64,000 nucleotides of DNA from Luteibacter aegosomatissinici (GCF_023078495.1 NZ_CP095742.1:2666001-2730000), one strand, 5' to 3'. Positions 1 through 9,588 are shown, counted from the stretch's first letter. Made by a program: numbers and translations. Notes: a model not told the origin generated them from the sequence alone.

Positions 1-87
1 GACCACCACCTCGTGCCCGCGCTCAAGCACGTACCGGACCATGTGCGAGCCCACGTACCCCGCACCACCGCAAATTAGAATCTTCAA
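1..87 (-). CDS. galE: UDP-glucose 4-epimerase (N-terminal fragment)
   Basis: Only the first 29 codons lie in the window; the gene runs off the left edge. They encode a Rossmann start with the glycine-rich GGAGYVGS motif that binds NAD in extended SDR sugar-nucleotide epimerases. The apparent start is TTG at 87, preceded by a purine-rich AAGAAAGG. No ATG is available nearby. GalE interconverts UDP-glucose and UDP-galactose in the cytoplasm. Its place beside a GumD-like transferase suggests it supplies exopolysaccharide precursors. Another UDP-sugar epimerase of the same superfamily cannot be excluded from this fragment. Confidence 0.7.
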   Translation of the reverse strand, partial: MKILICGGAGYVGSHMVRYVLERGHEVVV

Positions 88-101
88 GCAACAACCTTTC
101 T

Positions 102-127
102 TGTAGGAGCGCGCTCGCGCGCGATCG
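102..127 (+). repeat. REP-type extragenic palindromic element
   Basis: The short gap between two genes holds TGTAGGAGCGCGCTCGCGCG followed by CGATCG. This is the GTAGGAGC-headed REP family common in pseudomonads and xanthomonads. Related heads occur in the window at 5038-5137 and, inverted, at 19417-19442. Confidence 0.65.
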
Positions 128-160
128 CGCCCAGCGGGCGCGGCCAGCGATGCCTGGTGG

Positions 161-1612
161 CTACCGGGCTTCCTCCGCGACCTGCGGATCCGCCGTCGTC
201 GCCACCGATGCAACGGCGCCGGTACGCGATGACGTCTGCTTCTCGCTGTGCACGAAGCCCTTGAAGATCGTCAGGAAGATGATCCGCAGATCGAAGGCCA
301 GCGACCAATGATTGATGTAGTAGAGATCGTGCTCGATGCGGCGGGTGAGATCGGTATCGCCACGCCAGCCGTTCACTTGCGCCCAACCCGTAATGCCAGC
401 CTTCACCAGGTGCTTGTGCATGTAACCGTCGATCTCGCCCTTGAACTGTTCGACAAACATGGGGCGCTCAGGGCGGGGGCCCACGATCGACATGTCGCCA
501 CGGAGCACGTTCAGGAACTGCGGCAGTTCATCGAGGCTGGTCTGGCGAATGAATTTGCCGAATCGGGTGGTGGTCTTGTTCTGCGCACCGCCCCACGCCA
601 CCTTCCCGCTCTTCTCCATGTCCACCGGCATGGAGCGGAACTTCAACATTTCAAATTCCTTGCCGTCCAGGCCCACGCGCGGCTGTCGATAGAGCACGGG
701 CCCCGGGCTGGACAGCTTCACGCCAATGGCAAGCAACACCATGATCGGTGAGATCATGAACAGGATGGCGGCAGCGAGCAGCCGGTCCTCCACGTTCTTC
801 ACCAGCCATGCGTGCCCTTCGAGCGGACTGGAACGCAGGGTCACGATGGGCACGCCACCACAGTCTTCCATCTGGTGATTGATCAGCTGGCGCCCAAGCA
901 GGTCAGGGACAAACTTCACCGTCACCACGTGCTGCTCCATGCGGTCCATGGCGTACGTGATCGCGCGATTCGCGCTCACCGGCAGCGCTAGAAGGACCTC
1001 GTCCCATTCGCCACGCAACAGGATGTCTTCGAGTTCGAGCAAGGAACCAACCTTCGGCACGCCATCAGGCACGCCGTGGTCGTAGCTGGTCTTGACGTAG
1101 CCGGTGATATCCATGCCCAACGCGGGATTTGCGCGCGCCTGCTCAAGCATGTGTAAACCGGAATCGGTCGCACCCACGAGGAGGCAGCGCGCGATACCTT
1201 CACCGCGCTTGCGCAGGCGACGCAGCGCAACAAGCGCAATCAGTCTCACCAGCGCAAAGCCGACGAGACCGAGCGGGAGCGTCAGCAACACCCACCCACG
1301 CGAGTAAACGTCGCCGACTTTCAGCAAGTAGCCCATCACCATGAGCGCGATGAACGATCCGGCCCACGATGCTGCGATGCGCAAATATTGACTGACCGGA
1401 CGTTCGCCAAGCGGCTGCTCGTAGACACGCAACCCCATGGAAAGCACGAGGGTGAGCATCACAAGCATGACCATGGCCGCAGCATAGGTTTTGTCCATGG
1501 CTTCGCCGTTAAAGCGAGCCAGGTAGGCCACATGGGCCGCGGTGACTGCACTCATCAAGTCACCGACGCGAAGCTCCAGATCAACTAACGCGTTGATTTT
1601 TTTCAGTTGCAT
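161..1612 (-). CDS. gumD: Undecaprenyl-phosphate glucose phosphotransferase, GumD/WbaP-like
   Basis: Membrane enzyme of 483 residues, the usual GumD length (about 484). It should transfer glucose-1-phosphate from UDP-glucose to undecaprenyl phosphate, the first committed step of a xanthan-like repeat unit. Several N-terminal membrane segments (about residues 20-150) are followed by a CoA-binding-like fold. Then come a further membrane segment and the bacterial sugar transferase domain, with SPGPVLYRQPRVG, FRSM, TSLDELPQ and GPRPERP. The start MQLKKIN at 1612 is preferred to a longer upstream reading because AGAAGG lies just ahead of it. It is transcribed toward galE. The other gum genes are not adjacent, so the cluster is split. 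Confidence 0.9.
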   Translation of the reverse strand: MQLKKINALVDLELRVGDLMSAVTAAHVAYLARFNGEAMDKTYAAAMVMLVMLTLVLSMGLRVYEQPLGERPVSQYLRIAASWAGSFIALMVMGYLLKVGDVYSRGWVLLTLPLGLVGFALVRLIALVALRRLRKRGEGIARCLLVGATDSGLHMLEQARANPALGMDITGYVKTSYDHGVPDGVPKVGSLLELEDILLRGEWDEVLLALPVSANRAITYAMDRMEQHVVTVKFVPDLLGRQLINHQMEDCGGVPIVTLRSSPLEGHAWLVKNVEDRLLAAAILFMISPIMVLLAIGVKLSSPGPVLYRQPRVGLDGKEFEMLKFRSMPVDMEKSGKVAWGGAQNKTTTRFGKFIRQTSLDELPQFLNVLRGDMSIVGPRPERPMFVEQFKGEIDGYMHKHLVKAGITGWAQVNGWRGDTDLTRRIEHDLYYINHWSLAFDLRIIFLTIFKGFVHSEKQTSSRTGAVASVATTADPQVAEEAR

Positions 1613-2034
1613 GACAAGTACCTTCTGCCGAGAAGCACCGCCAGCCACGCCGTGGTGCCAAGGTACGTGCCCCCTGTAGGGCCGTCGTCGCTTCATCCCG
1701 AAGCCCGTATCAACCCAACACGCTATTGCCCGAATCCGCGGAGCACCGGATTCAGTTAGCTCACTACGCTTGTGGAGCGGAGACGATGTGATGATGCTGC
1801 ATCGCCACGAAATCCGCAGCAATCGTGTGAGTGCTAAAACCTGACACGTTTCACAGAAACACTCGCTGAATTTTGTCGTTCAGCAGAATGACTTGCTTGT
1901 TGACACATCAATAGCGGTGAATGGTTCGCGCGTGTTTCGACACACGCAGGCGTTCATGAACGTGCATTACGTTGTTCATGTATGACGCACATCCTCTGAA
2001 ATCGCGAAATTCATTCACCACAGGAGACCAGGCC

Positions 2035-2373
2035 ATGAAGCGTCTGCTCATCGCATGCACCATCCTGGCTGTTGCCGCACCGTTGTGGGCACAGACCCAA
2101 CGCGCTTCCAGCGAAGCCGCTCCACAGGCCGCAAATGGCGCTAATTCGCCATCGCAAGCGGCACGCGTTGCGACGCCGAACCAGGCGCGTTCAGCATCAC
2201 AAGGTGCAGTTGCACCAACTCGGGTCGGTGCGGGCACCGCCGCAATGGCCGCCGCCACCGGCGCAACTGCGAATTCGGCAACGGGCACAGGCAATGATGG
2301 AACGGGTGGAACGGGTGGCACCGGCGGTACAGGTGGTACCGGCGGGACCGGTGGAACAGGCGGTACGCACTGA
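2035..2373 (+). CDS. Small secreted Ala/Thr/Gly-rich protein with Gly-Gly-Thr repeat tail
   Basis: Predicted 112-residue exported protein of unknown function. A clear signal peptide (MKRLLIACTILAVAAPLWAQ) is followed by an alanine/serine/glutamine-rich low-complexity body and an uninterrupted run of about seven GGT triplets near the C-terminus, ending in His. There are no cysteines. The start at 2035 has CAGGAG upstream. At DNA level the tail is a 9-nt tandem repeat with varied third bases, so it is kept by coding selection or young slippage. It lies between two exopolysaccharide genes, which hints at a surface or matrix role, but nothing in the sequence gives a function. Confidence 0.75.
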   Translation: MKRLLIACTILAVAAPLWAQTQRASSEAAPQAANGANSPSQAARVATPNQARSASQGAVAPTRVGAGTAAMAAATGATANSATGTGNDGTGGTGGTGGTGGTGGTGGTGGTH

Positions 2374-2500
2374 TCGCGCCATACCCTAGCGAATGGACGT
2401 CCAGACGTCCGCGATGTTCCCGATCAGTTAATGCTGGGTCGGTTTTAGTAGTGGGCCGTCCGATTCCGGGCAGTCGTTTTATCCAAGGAATCCGCGCACG

Positions 2501-3616
2501 ATGAAGTTCCTGCCGACCCTGGGTCTGGCCGGATGCTGCCTGCTCCTGCATGCCTGCGTCCTGGCACCCGGCCAGCATATGAATACCGGCGAGCTGAATA
2601 ACAAGAAGAGCGCCGATGGTGCGCGTTATCAGCTCGTCCCCATCACGCCCAAGCTGATCGCGATGGATAAGGCATCAGCCTCGCCGGCCAGCCTGGATCC
2701 CGCACTTACCGCTTACAAGCCCGATGACTACCACATCGGGCCCGGTGATTCGCTCTACATCACTGTCTGGGAGCATCCGGAACTCACTTCCCCTGCGGGC
2801 TCCCAACAGCAGACAGCGGCCAATGGCCGCCTTGTACGGCCCGATGGCACGCTGTTCTATCCCTACGTGGGCCAGATCAAGGCCGATGGCCTGACGATTG
2901 AACAGCTGCGTACGGAAATATCCAACCGCCTGACCAAGTACATCGCCAAGCCGCAGGTCGATATCAGCATCGTGGGCTTCGCCAGCCAGCGCGTGACCAT
3001 GGGCGGCGCGTTCACCAACACCGCTCCGCAGAACATCACGGTGGCACCGCTCACCCTGTCGCAGGCGGTCGGTTCCGCCGGGGTGAACGCGCAATTGGCC
3101 GACCTTTCCAATGTGGTGCTACGTCGTGATAACCGCGAGTACCACCTGAACCTGGATGCCCTCTCGCATACGCTGCAGGGCGGCCAGGACATCTATCTCA
3201 AGGGCGGTGACAACGTGTACCTGCCCTACAACGATAACCACGAGGTGTACGTGCTGGGCGAGGTCCTGCGCCCGCAGGCCATCTCGTTCAAGACCACCGA
3301 CCTCAGCCTCACCCAGGCACTGGGCCGCTCGGGCGGTCTCAACCAGACCAGCTCCAGCGGCAAATCCGTGTACGTGATTCGCGGCGTGGAGAACATGGAA
3401 AAAGCGCCGGCCACCATCTATCAGCTCGACAACACGTCGCCCTCCGCTTTCGCGGTCGCGGCCCAGTTCCCCGTCGAGCCCGGCGATGTGATCTACGTCG
3501 GCCCGGCCGGCATCACCCGCTGGAACCGCTTCATCAGCCAGCTGCTTCCGCTTTCCGGCCTGATCAACAACGCAGCCAACGCCCAGTACAGCCTTGATCG
3601 CGACCGCCAGCTGTAA
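2501..3616 (+). CDS. Polysaccharide export outer-membrane lipoprotein, OPX (Wza/GumB-like)
   Basis: 371-residue lipoprotein. The signal peptide ends in the lipobox LHAC with Cys19 as the acylation site. The Poly_export domain starts near residue 75 (YHIGPGDSLYITVWEHPEL, then RPDGTLFYPYVGQIKADGLT), followed by two SLBB-type repeats (QRVTMGGAF and EVYVLGEVLRPQAISF). Such proteins form the octameric outer-membrane channel for capsule or exopolysaccharide. It is divergent from the GumD-like gene and heads a rightward pair with the UDP-glucose dehydrogenase 44 nt downstream. No Wzc/GumC chain-length kinase is adjacent. The exact ortholog name (gumB, wza, vpsN) is left open. Confidence 0.9.
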   Translation: MKFLPTLGLAGCCLLLHACVLAPGQHMNTGELNNKKSADGARYQLVPITPKLIAMDKASASPASLDPALTAYKPDDYHIGPGDSLYITVWEHPELTSPAGSQQQTAANGRLVRPDGTLFYPYVGQIKADGLTIEQLRTEISNRLTKYIAKPQVDISIVGFASQRVTMGGAFTNTAPQNITVAPLTLSQAVGSAGVNAQLADLSNVVLRRDNREYHLNLDALSHTLQGGQDIYLKGGDNVYLPYNDNHEVYVLGEVLRPQAISFKTTDLSLTQALGRSGGLNQTSSSGKSVYVIRGVENMEKAPATIYQLDNTSPSAFAVAAQFPVEPGDVIYVGPAGITRWNRFISQLLPLSGLINNAANAQYSLDRDRQL

Positions 3617-3660
3617 CGGAGGTAGCCAGGACACTTTCTTCCGCACTACAGGCGAAATAA

Positions 3661-4998
3661 ATGAAGGTCACAATTTTTGGAACCGGTTATGTCGGTCTGG
3701 TTACCGGCGCCTGTCTCGCGGAAATGGGAAACCACGTGGTATGCGTGGATATTGACGAGGCCAAGGTGGAAGGCCTGAAGAACGGCATCATCCCCATCTA
3801 CGAACCGGGCCTCGAGCCCATCGTGAAGAACAACTATGCCGCAGGCCTGCTCGATTTCACGACGGACCCGGCCACTGCCATCGCGCACGGTGAGATCATT
3901 TTCATCGCGGTCGGCACGCCGCCCGATGAGGATGGCAGCGCCGACCTGAAGTACGTGCTTGCCGTGGCGCGGACGATCGGCCAGCACCTGGACCGGTACG
4001 CCGTGGTTGTAAACAAGTCGACCGTGCCGGTAGGTACGGCCGATAAAGTGCGTGCCGCTATCAGTGATGTCCTGAATAACCGTGACGCGGGGCTTGAGTT
4101 CGATGTGGTATCCAACCCCGAGTTCCTGAAGGAAGGCGACGCGGTGGAGGATTGCCTGCGCCCCGATCGCATCGTGGTGGGTGCGTCCAGCCAGCGTGCC
4201 GTCGGCCGCCTGCGCAAGCTCTACGCACCGTTCAATCGCAACCACGATCGCATGGTGGTCATGGATGAGCGGTCGGCCGAACTCACGAAGTACGCAGCCA
4301 ACGCCATGCTGGCGACCAAGATCAGCTTCATGAACGAAATTGCCAACATCGCCGAACGCGTCGGCGCGGATGTGGAGCTCGTTCGCCAGGGCATCGGCTC
4401 GGATCCGCGAATTGGCTACCACTTCATCTACCCCGGCGCGGGTTATGGCGGCTCGTGCTTCCCCAAAGACGTGCAGGCACTCGAACGCATTGCGCGTGCG
4501 CACGACTACGATGCCCGCCTGCTGGCCATGGTGGAAGCCGTAAACCACACGCAAAAGACCCGCCTGTTCGCGCAGATCCTGCGCCACTTCCATGGTGACG
4601 TGGCCGGCAAGACGGTCGCCTTGTGGGGCCTGGCCTTCAAACCGAACACCGACGACATGCGCGAGGCCCCGAGCCGCAAGCTGATCGAAGCGTTGTGGGG
4701 AGCCGGTGCAAAGGTCCGCGCGTACGACCCCGAAGCCCGCGAGGAGACCGCGCGTATCTACGGTGAGCGGGATGACCTGGTACTCTGCGCCAAGCCGTAC
4801 GAGGCACTGGACGGCGCCGACGTACTCGCCCTCATCACCGAGTGGAAGGCCTTCCGCAGCCCTGACTTCGCCCGGATCAAAGCGGCACTGAAGGAACCTG
4901 CCCTCTTCGACGGTCGCAACCTGTACGACCCGCAGACGGTGGAGGATGCCGGCCTGGCCTACTACGGCATCGGCCGCGGCCGCTCACTGCTCCGTTGA
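3661..4998 (+). CDS. ugd: UDP-glucose 6-dehydrogenase
   Basis: 445-residue cytoplasmic enzyme that oxidises UDP-glucose to UDP-glucuronate with two NAD, feeding acidic exopolysaccharide. The N-terminal NAD site reads [37 protein letters not shown] and NEIANIAE follow. The catalytic cysteine is in [14 protein letters not shown], and the C-terminal UDP-binding domain carries [17 protein letters not shown]. Length and motifs are complete. It is probably co-transcribed with the OPX gene. A glucuronate donor here fits a GumD-initiated, xanthan-like polymer. Confidence 0.96.
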   Translation: MKVTIFGTGYVGLVTGACLAEMGNHVVCVDIDEAKVEGLKNGIIPIYEPGLEPIVKNNYAAGLLDFTTDPATAIAHGEIIFIAVGTPPDEDGSADLKYVLAVARTIGQHLDRYAVVVNKSTVPVGTADKVRAAISDVLNNRDAGLEFDVVSNPEFLKEGDAVEDCLRPDRIVVGASSQRAVGRLRKLYAPFNRNHDRMVVMDERSAELTKYAANAMLATKISFMNEIANIAERVGADVELVRQGIGSDPRIGYHFIYPGAGYGGSCFPKDVQALERIARAHDYDARLLAMVEAVNHTQKTRLFAQILRHFHGDVAGKTVALWGLAFKPNTDDMREAPSRKLIEALWGAGAKVRAYDPEAREETARIYGERDDLVLCAKPYEALDGADVLALITEWKAFRSPDFARIKAALKEPALFDGRNLYDPQTVEDAGLAYYGIGRGRSLLR

Positions 4999-5037
4999 CT
5001 GATCGCCCACGGCGGGCTCCCGCAACGCCCAACGCGC

Positions 5038-5137
5038 TGTAGGAGCCCACCCTGTGGGCGACATCTTTCGCGACACGCCACACGCATTACGAGCGGTGAC
5101 CCTGCCAAGAGCGTCGCCCACAGGGTGGGCTCCTACA
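5038..5137 (+). repeat. Inverted REP pair (REPIN/BIME)
   Basis: Two perfect 25-nt copies of a TGTAGGAGCCCACCCTGTGG-headed element sit head to head at 5038-5062 and 5113-5137 between the convergent ugd and yjbH genes. Each copy contains its own small palindrome (GCCCACCCTGTGGGC). The pair can fold into a long hairpin and could act as a bidirectional transcription or mRNA-end signal. Confidence 0.8.
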
Positions 5138-5150
5138 GCCATCCGTGGGG

Positions 5151-7400
5151 CTACTGCGAGATCTTGCCCAGGTTCTCGTCGAACTGATCGGTGTCGAGAT
5201 CGTTGGTCATCGTGTACAGCGTATAGCGCTTGTTGAGGCGGGCACCGCCATCGCGCACCAGCGGCTGCCACATCAGCGTGGCCCGATTCCGCGACGAATT
5301 CGGCAGCAAGGCATCGAAGGGGATGGATACATAGATGCCCTTGTCGAAGCTGCCTTCGCCATAACCCGAACTACCCGACTTATCGGTCACGGTGAAGTAC
5401 GCGCCCATGCGCGTGCCATTGGCAAATTGCCGCGACACATCCACGGTCGTACCCCAATCGCCGGCCAGGTAACGGCCTACGCTCACCGCGAGCGTGACAT
5501 TGTGGAACCCTGTATCAAGGTATCCGGTCGCCTGCCCCGTGATCACGTGGTACTTGCGCAGGGAGAAGTCCTGGTCGAACCCACGGGCCTTTACCCAGTT
5601 GATATCGCCACCGACCGCCCAGTGCTCACCGAAGGGGCGGTACAGCACCTCCCCGCCCGCACCGGCGTACATGCTCTCCAGCATGCCGGCGTACGCCATG
5701 CCATACAGGTCCTGCCCGAGCTTCCGGGTACCGGTCAGCTGCAGGTTCGGCATGGTGATATCCGAACTGGTCAGGTACTGGCGCACGTTGGTACGTACGC
5801 GTGGCAGGTTGCTTGGCGCGTCGTACTTGAACTTGTCGTAGTTGTTGGCGATGTTGACCGAGATCACGCCATCCAGCCATACGTGGCGGCTGAAGTTGAA
5901 CGTGCCATAGCCTGCGCCATAAACCTGGTACAGCACAAAGGCATCGGGGCCACCGAGGTTTTGTTGGTAACCCAGCGCCGTGCCACCGGTGAAGCGCTTC
6001 AGCGGCGCGTTGTACAGCACCTCTTCGTCGCGGGACGTCACCGGATCCTGCTCCACGCTGCGGCGGAAGGTCGGCAGGTCGATCTGATGGTTCAGCAGCT
6101 CGATGAAGCGCGGCCGGTGCACACTCGTATCCACCGTGCTCAGGCCGTTGCGTTCACTGGTCACCGTGACCCAATCGATGCTGCTGTCCACGCGATTATC
6201 GACAATGCGGGTCGCGCGGCCAGCGGCCTCGGCCGTGTAGAAGAAGCGCTCCTGCTCACCCTGGATCACGAGCTCGGAGCCCCGGCGGCGGATGTTGGTG
6301 ACGTTGATGCCTGCATTGGCTTGCAGGGTCTTCGCCACCTGCGCCCAATCGACCTGCTCCGGGGCCTTACGTTGCGGTACCGAGGCTGCCTCGGGCATCG
6401 CTCCAGGTGGCATCGACGCCACGTCGGCTGCCTGCTTTCCCGTGCCCTGGCTCGGGCCCGTAGGCAAGGTCGTTACGGGCGTACTGGTGAAGGACACGGG
6501 CTCCGGCGGTGGATCAAAGGACTTCTCCGGTCCCACATGCGTCGCCAGGTTCGCGTGCAGGTTCAATGCCGCGGTGGCGACATTGCCACGCTCGTAACCC
6601 AGCGTCAGGTCGGCGTTGCCATTCAGGCGGAACACCGCGCCCAGGTTGATCGGGGACCGTTGCGGCTGGTTATTGCTCTGTGGCTGGTGCTTGTAGTCGT
6701 TGCCGTCCAGCTCCGCCTTGAGTACCAGCCAATCCCACGGGGAGTGATATTCCACACCACCGAAGAAGCCAGGTCGACCACGAAGGAACTTGTTGATACT
6801 GAGGGCGCCGGTAGCCCCCGTGCCGCTGGCCGGTCGCGTATTGAAGCGATCGCTGATGATGCTCAGCGGGTTGCTGATATCGCCGCGGTTGCCTATATAG
6901 CCCCAGCCCAGGCCAAGACTGAAATCGAATCGCCCTGCGCGCTTGCTCGCGACCAGGAATTCGCTGGAGAACAACCCCGTGCCGCCGACGTCGCGCACAC
7001 CGAACGCCACGGCCGGTGTCCATCGCGTTTCCTGGAACAGGCGAGCCTTTACGTCGATCGACTTGTCCTTGTAGGTCTGGCTGCCACTGAGCGAGCGGGC
7101 GCCATACAGCCGGTTACTGACGTTGGTGTAACGGAAACTGCCTTCCAGCCAGGGGATGGGCTGCATGGAGACGTTGTAGTTGGTGTACGGCGTGGTGCGG
7201 CTGAGTACGAAGCTGAACTCGCCCTCCTGGGCCATGCGCGCCGTGGGTGTCTGCAACAGGCCTACGCCGCCGAAGTCACTCTGCGTGTAGTACTCCTGCG
7301 CATGCACGGAGGCGACCCCACCCGCCCACAGCACCAAGCCTGCGCAGCAGCCATGCCAAACCGTACGGCGGACGTTCGGGCGGCGCGCCCTGAACCGCAT
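5151..7400 (-). CDS. yjbH: YjbH/GfcD family exopolysaccharide outer-membrane protein
   Basis: Large outer-membrane protein, 749 residues from the start MRFRARRPNVRR. A signal peptide ends near VHAQEYY. The YjbH-family opening follows (SDFGGVGLLQTPTARMAQEGEFSFVLSR in part) with long stretches of alternating beta-barrel strands. A Pro-rich linker near the middle precedes a periplasmic segment. The C-terminus has further barrel strands. It is the last gene of yjbF-yjbG-yjbH on the minus strand, 11 nt after yjbG. The family (E. coli yjbEFGH, gfcBCD) is needed for polysaccharide secretion, and the exact role is unresolved. A long antisense reading across it is a GC-bias shadow. Confidence 0.88.
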   Translation of the reverse strand: MRFRARRPNVRRTVWHGCCAGLVLWAGGVASVHAQEYYTQSDFGGVGLLQTPTARMAQEGEFSFVLSRTTPYTNYNVSMQPIPWLEGSFRYTNVSNRLYGARSLSGSQTYKDKSIDVKARLFQETRWTPAVAFGVRDVGGTGLFSSEFLVASKRAGRFDFSLGLGWGYIGNRGDISNPLSIISDRFNTRPASGTGATGALSINKFLRGRPGFFGGVEYHSPWDWLVLKAELDGNDYKHQPQSNNQPQRSPINLGAVFRLNGNADLTLGYERGNVATAALNLHANLATHVGPEKSFDPPPEPVSFTSTPVTTLPTGPSQGTGKQAADVASMPPGAMPEAASVPQRKAPEQVDWAQVAKTLQANAGINVTNIRRRGSELVIQGEQERFFYTAEAAGRATRIVDNRVDSSIDWVTVTSERNGLSTVDTSVHRPRFIELLNHQIDLPTFRRSVEQDPVTSRDEEVLYNAPLKRFTGGTALGYQQNLGGPDAFVLYQVYGAGYGTFNFSRHVWLDGVISVNIANNYDKFKYDAPSNLPRVRTNVRQYLTSSDITMPNLQLTGTRKLGQDLYGMAYAGMLESMYAGAGGEVLYRPFGEHWAVGGDINWVKARGFDQDFSLRKYHVITGQATGYLDTGFHNVTLAVSVGRYLAGDWGTTVDVSRQFANGTRMGAYFTVTDKSGSSGYGEGSFDKGIYVSIPFDALLPNSSRNRATLMWQPLVRDGGARLNKRYTLYTMTNDLDTDQFDENLGKISQ

Positions 7401-7411
7401 CCTGCGCCGCG

Positions 7412-8206
7412 TCAAGGCGAGCCCTCCGCGCCCACTAACTGGGTCGAAATGAACGCGGCGGCATCCTCGTTGAACTGGCCATCCGTCACACCGGCGATCG
7501 CCTTGCGGTTGAAGGGGACGTATATCCACGCCCCGGGTGCCAGCACGCGCGGCGGATCGCGATTCCACGCGGCGATGTTCTGTGGGAATACGCTGCCATC
7601 GGGTTGGATGACGAAGATCATGTCTGGATCCGCGGCAACGGACGCCGGGCACTGCACCAGGTAGCGCCGGGCATCCTGCAGGGCCACGTGCGGGACACTG
7701 CAAGGCTTGCCAACGGCACCCACGATCCTGATCGTGGACGGGCGGCGCGGGTAGAACAGCGCATCGCCCTCCTCGATCGGCCAGTTATCCGCCGCGGATA
7801 CTTCGAGGCGATCCGGATCTAGCACCACGCTGGTGCGACGCCCCGTGACCGGCAACGTCGTGATCCACGCGTGGAACGCCGCTGCCGCAACGCCCAGGTC
7901 TTCTTTACCGTGCGTCAGTGCGTCCATGCGGATCACACCGAGCTCGAACACCACGCCAGCCTTAAGTCGCACCTGCGCCTCGTGCAGCGAAGGCCGGAGC
8001 CATGCCGCACCAGCCATGTAGGCATCGGGATTCACGCGGGCGGCGAGCGCGAGGTCCGCAAGCCGGGCACCTGGCGAATAGACGGCCGAACCGGCCTGGC
8101 GAACCTCGCCGGAGGCGCTCGCCCTCAGGGCGTCTTCGGCACTGGCACTGGCGGCGAGCAAGGCCGCTACCGCGCACGCCACCATCACCCACGCTGGCCG
8201 CCTCAT
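7412..8206 (-). CDS. yjbG: YjbG/GfcC family capsule biosynthesis protein
   Basis: 264-residue periplasmic protein. The start MRRPAWVM is chosen because it gives a proper signal peptide (VACAVAALLAASASA) and its ATG overlaps the yjbF stop codon as ATGA. The mature part resembles GfcC: two beta-grasp-like, SLBB-related domains with a C-terminal PGAWIYVPFN and a final amphipathic helix. GfcC proteins work with the OPX/Wza channel in polymer export. The alternative longer start only adds improbable charged sequence ahead of the signal peptide. Confidence 0.85.
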   Translation of the reverse strand: MRRPAWVMVACAVAALLAASASAEDALRASASGEVRQAGSAVYSPGARLADLALAARVNPDAYMAGAAWLRPSLHEAQVRLKAGVVFELGVIRMDALTHGKEDLGVAAAAFHAWITTLPVTGRRTSVVLDPDRLEVSAADNWPIEEGDALFYPRRPSTIRIVGAVGKPCSVPHVALQDARRYLVQCPASVAADPDMIFVIQPDGSVFPQNIAAWNRDPPRVLAPGAWIYVPFNRKAIAGVTDGQFNEDAAAFISTQLVGAEGSP

Positions 8207-8961
8207 GGCGCTGCCCCCGTGTATGGCCGCAACGCAATCAGCTCGAGCGGGAAGCCCGGGGCCACGTACTGGCGACTCTTCCAGATGAAACCATTCGCGG
8301 GATCTACCCAATAACGATTGGTAAAGCTGCCCGCCGGGCCACTGAGGTGCTCGTCGTAGCGGCGCACCTCATGCCGCGTGCCGAGAATCTCTATCGTCTC
8401 GGCACCCCCTGGCGTCAGCGTCGCCTGCATGACGACGCCATAGCGCTCGCCAGGAGACCAATCCATCGTGCGTGCATACGAGATGGGCGACGTTACGCGC
8501 TGCAGACCGCTTGCAAAGGGGTTTTCGACGCCTGTGATCGACGAACCGTCAAGATTTTGCGGCAGGCCAACCGTCTTGATCAGCAAGCCATCGCGCGTGA
8601 AGACGATGTCATCGCCCTGCCCGTACCAGCCGAGCCGCCCGTCTTCGACTTTGCCGAGAACGAGGATCGCTTCGCCCTCGGGGCCATTCGCCTGGAGTTG
8701 GAAATAGGGGGATGCTGCGACGGATTCTGCCGTGGGATGCACCGTTTCTCCGTGCACGGCGAGACGCACGGCTTCGATGCTGCCACTGGACACGGGCGAG
8801 CATGCGGCCAGCGCAAAAAGCGCCAGGGCGAGGCCACCGTAGGCAACAAGGCGTAGCGCGCACAGCGCGCGTTGTCGGGCGTCAGGCCAAGACAAGATCA
8901 GCGATGGTCCGGCAAGTGGAAATGGGAGGCCTGTCAACGTAATGAAACGGAAGGCCCGCAT
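8203..8961 (-). CDS. yjbF: YjbF/GfcB family lipoprotein
   Basis: YjbF/GfcB-type lipoprotein, first gene of the minus-strand yjbFGH operon. A hydrophobic stretch ends in the lipobox ALAAC. The mature domain ends with the family-typical region SFTNRYWVDPANGFIWKSRQ. With the ATG at 8961 the sequence before the lipobox is long, so translation may begin further in, for example at TTG 8895. The coding end is secure and overlaps yjbG by 4 nt. It acts at the outer membrane in polysaccharide secretion with YjbG and YjbH. Confidence 0.82.
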   Translation of the reverse strand: MRAFRFITLTGLPFPLAGPSLILSWPDARQRALCALRLVAYGGLALALFALAACSPVSSGSIEAVRLAVHGETVHPTAESVAASPYFQLQANGPEGEAILVLGKVEDGRLGWYGQGDDIVFTRDGLLIKTVGLPQNLDGSSITGVENPFASGLQRVTSPISYARTMDWSPGERYGVVMQATLTPGGAETIEILGTRHEVRRYDEHLSGPAGSFTNRYWVDPANGFIWKSRQYVAPGFPLELIALRPYTGAAP

Positions 8962-9069
8962 TGGACTGCACTGACTGAAGGAGACAAGGGCCTCCTTCGC
9001 ACTCGGCACGTCCTAGGGACAGTACACGAGCTAACCGGACTGAAAACTGACTGGCGTCTCGTCTTGCGA

Positions 9070-9507
9070 CTAGAGATATTTAAGCCAGCTGTTTACGCTG
9101 TTATCGATAAGCGTGTAGACATGTTCAAAGGCGGCCCGGCTTTGCCGGAAAGGATCCGGGATATCCTGGGCCGCCAGCCAGCGATCCAGCAGGAATACCT
9201 TTCCGCTGGCCTCGGGCGCCATCCTGTTGATGGAAACGACATGCTCCCGCTCCATCGCCAGCACCAGGTCGGCGCTGCGCAGGAGGGAGCGGTCCAACTG
9301 GCGTGCGCGGTGTGCACTACCATCGATACCGTGTTCGCGCAGGAGCTCCAGCGCGGTGGTATCGATACCGTGCCCCACGAGCGCGCCAAGCCCCGCACTG
9401 GATACCTGTACCTTGCTACCCGCGCCTAGCCGTTCGCGGAATACGTATTCGGCCGTCGGGCTGCGGCAGATATTGCCGATACAGGTGACAAGGATCTGCT
9501 GGAACAT
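9070..9507 (-). CDS. wzb: Low-molecular-weight protein-tyrosine phosphatase, Wzb-like
   Basis: 145-residue cytoplasmic phosphatase. The P-loop VTCIGNICRSPTAE (C-x5-R) sits at the N-terminus and the general-acid segment DIPDPF near residue 115, giving the complete LMW-PTP active site. Start MFQQILVTC at 9507 matches family length. Wzb-type enzymes dephosphorylate the tyrosine-rich tail of Wzc/GumC kinases to cycle capsule polymerisation. Its place beside yjbFGH supports that role, although no Wzc-type kinase is encoded in this window. Confidence 0.92.
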   Translation of the reverse strand: MFQQILVTCIGNICRSPTAEYVFRERLGAGSKVQVSSAGLGALVGHGIDTTALELLREHGIDGSAHRARQLDRSLLRSADLVLAMEREHVVSINRMAPEASGKVFLLDRWLAAQDIPDPFRQSRAAFEHVYTLIDNSVNSWLKYL

Positions 9508-9588
9508 GTAAAGCGTTACTCCCGAACCAAACGATAAAGGCGCCATGCGAACCCGTCCCATCATAACCACTGTGACAGACACCTTGTG

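Noticed and set aside
1900-1928. TTGACA as a -35 promoter element before the GGT-repeat gene
   Set aside because: No acceptable -10 hexamer lies 16-18 nt downstream, so I do not call a promoter.
5145-7664. 839-codon plus-strand reading antisense to yjbH
   Set aside because: It lies wholly across a gene with a signal peptide, family motifs and operon coupling. The composition (very rich in Arg, His, Val and Gln) is typical of a GC-skew shadow.
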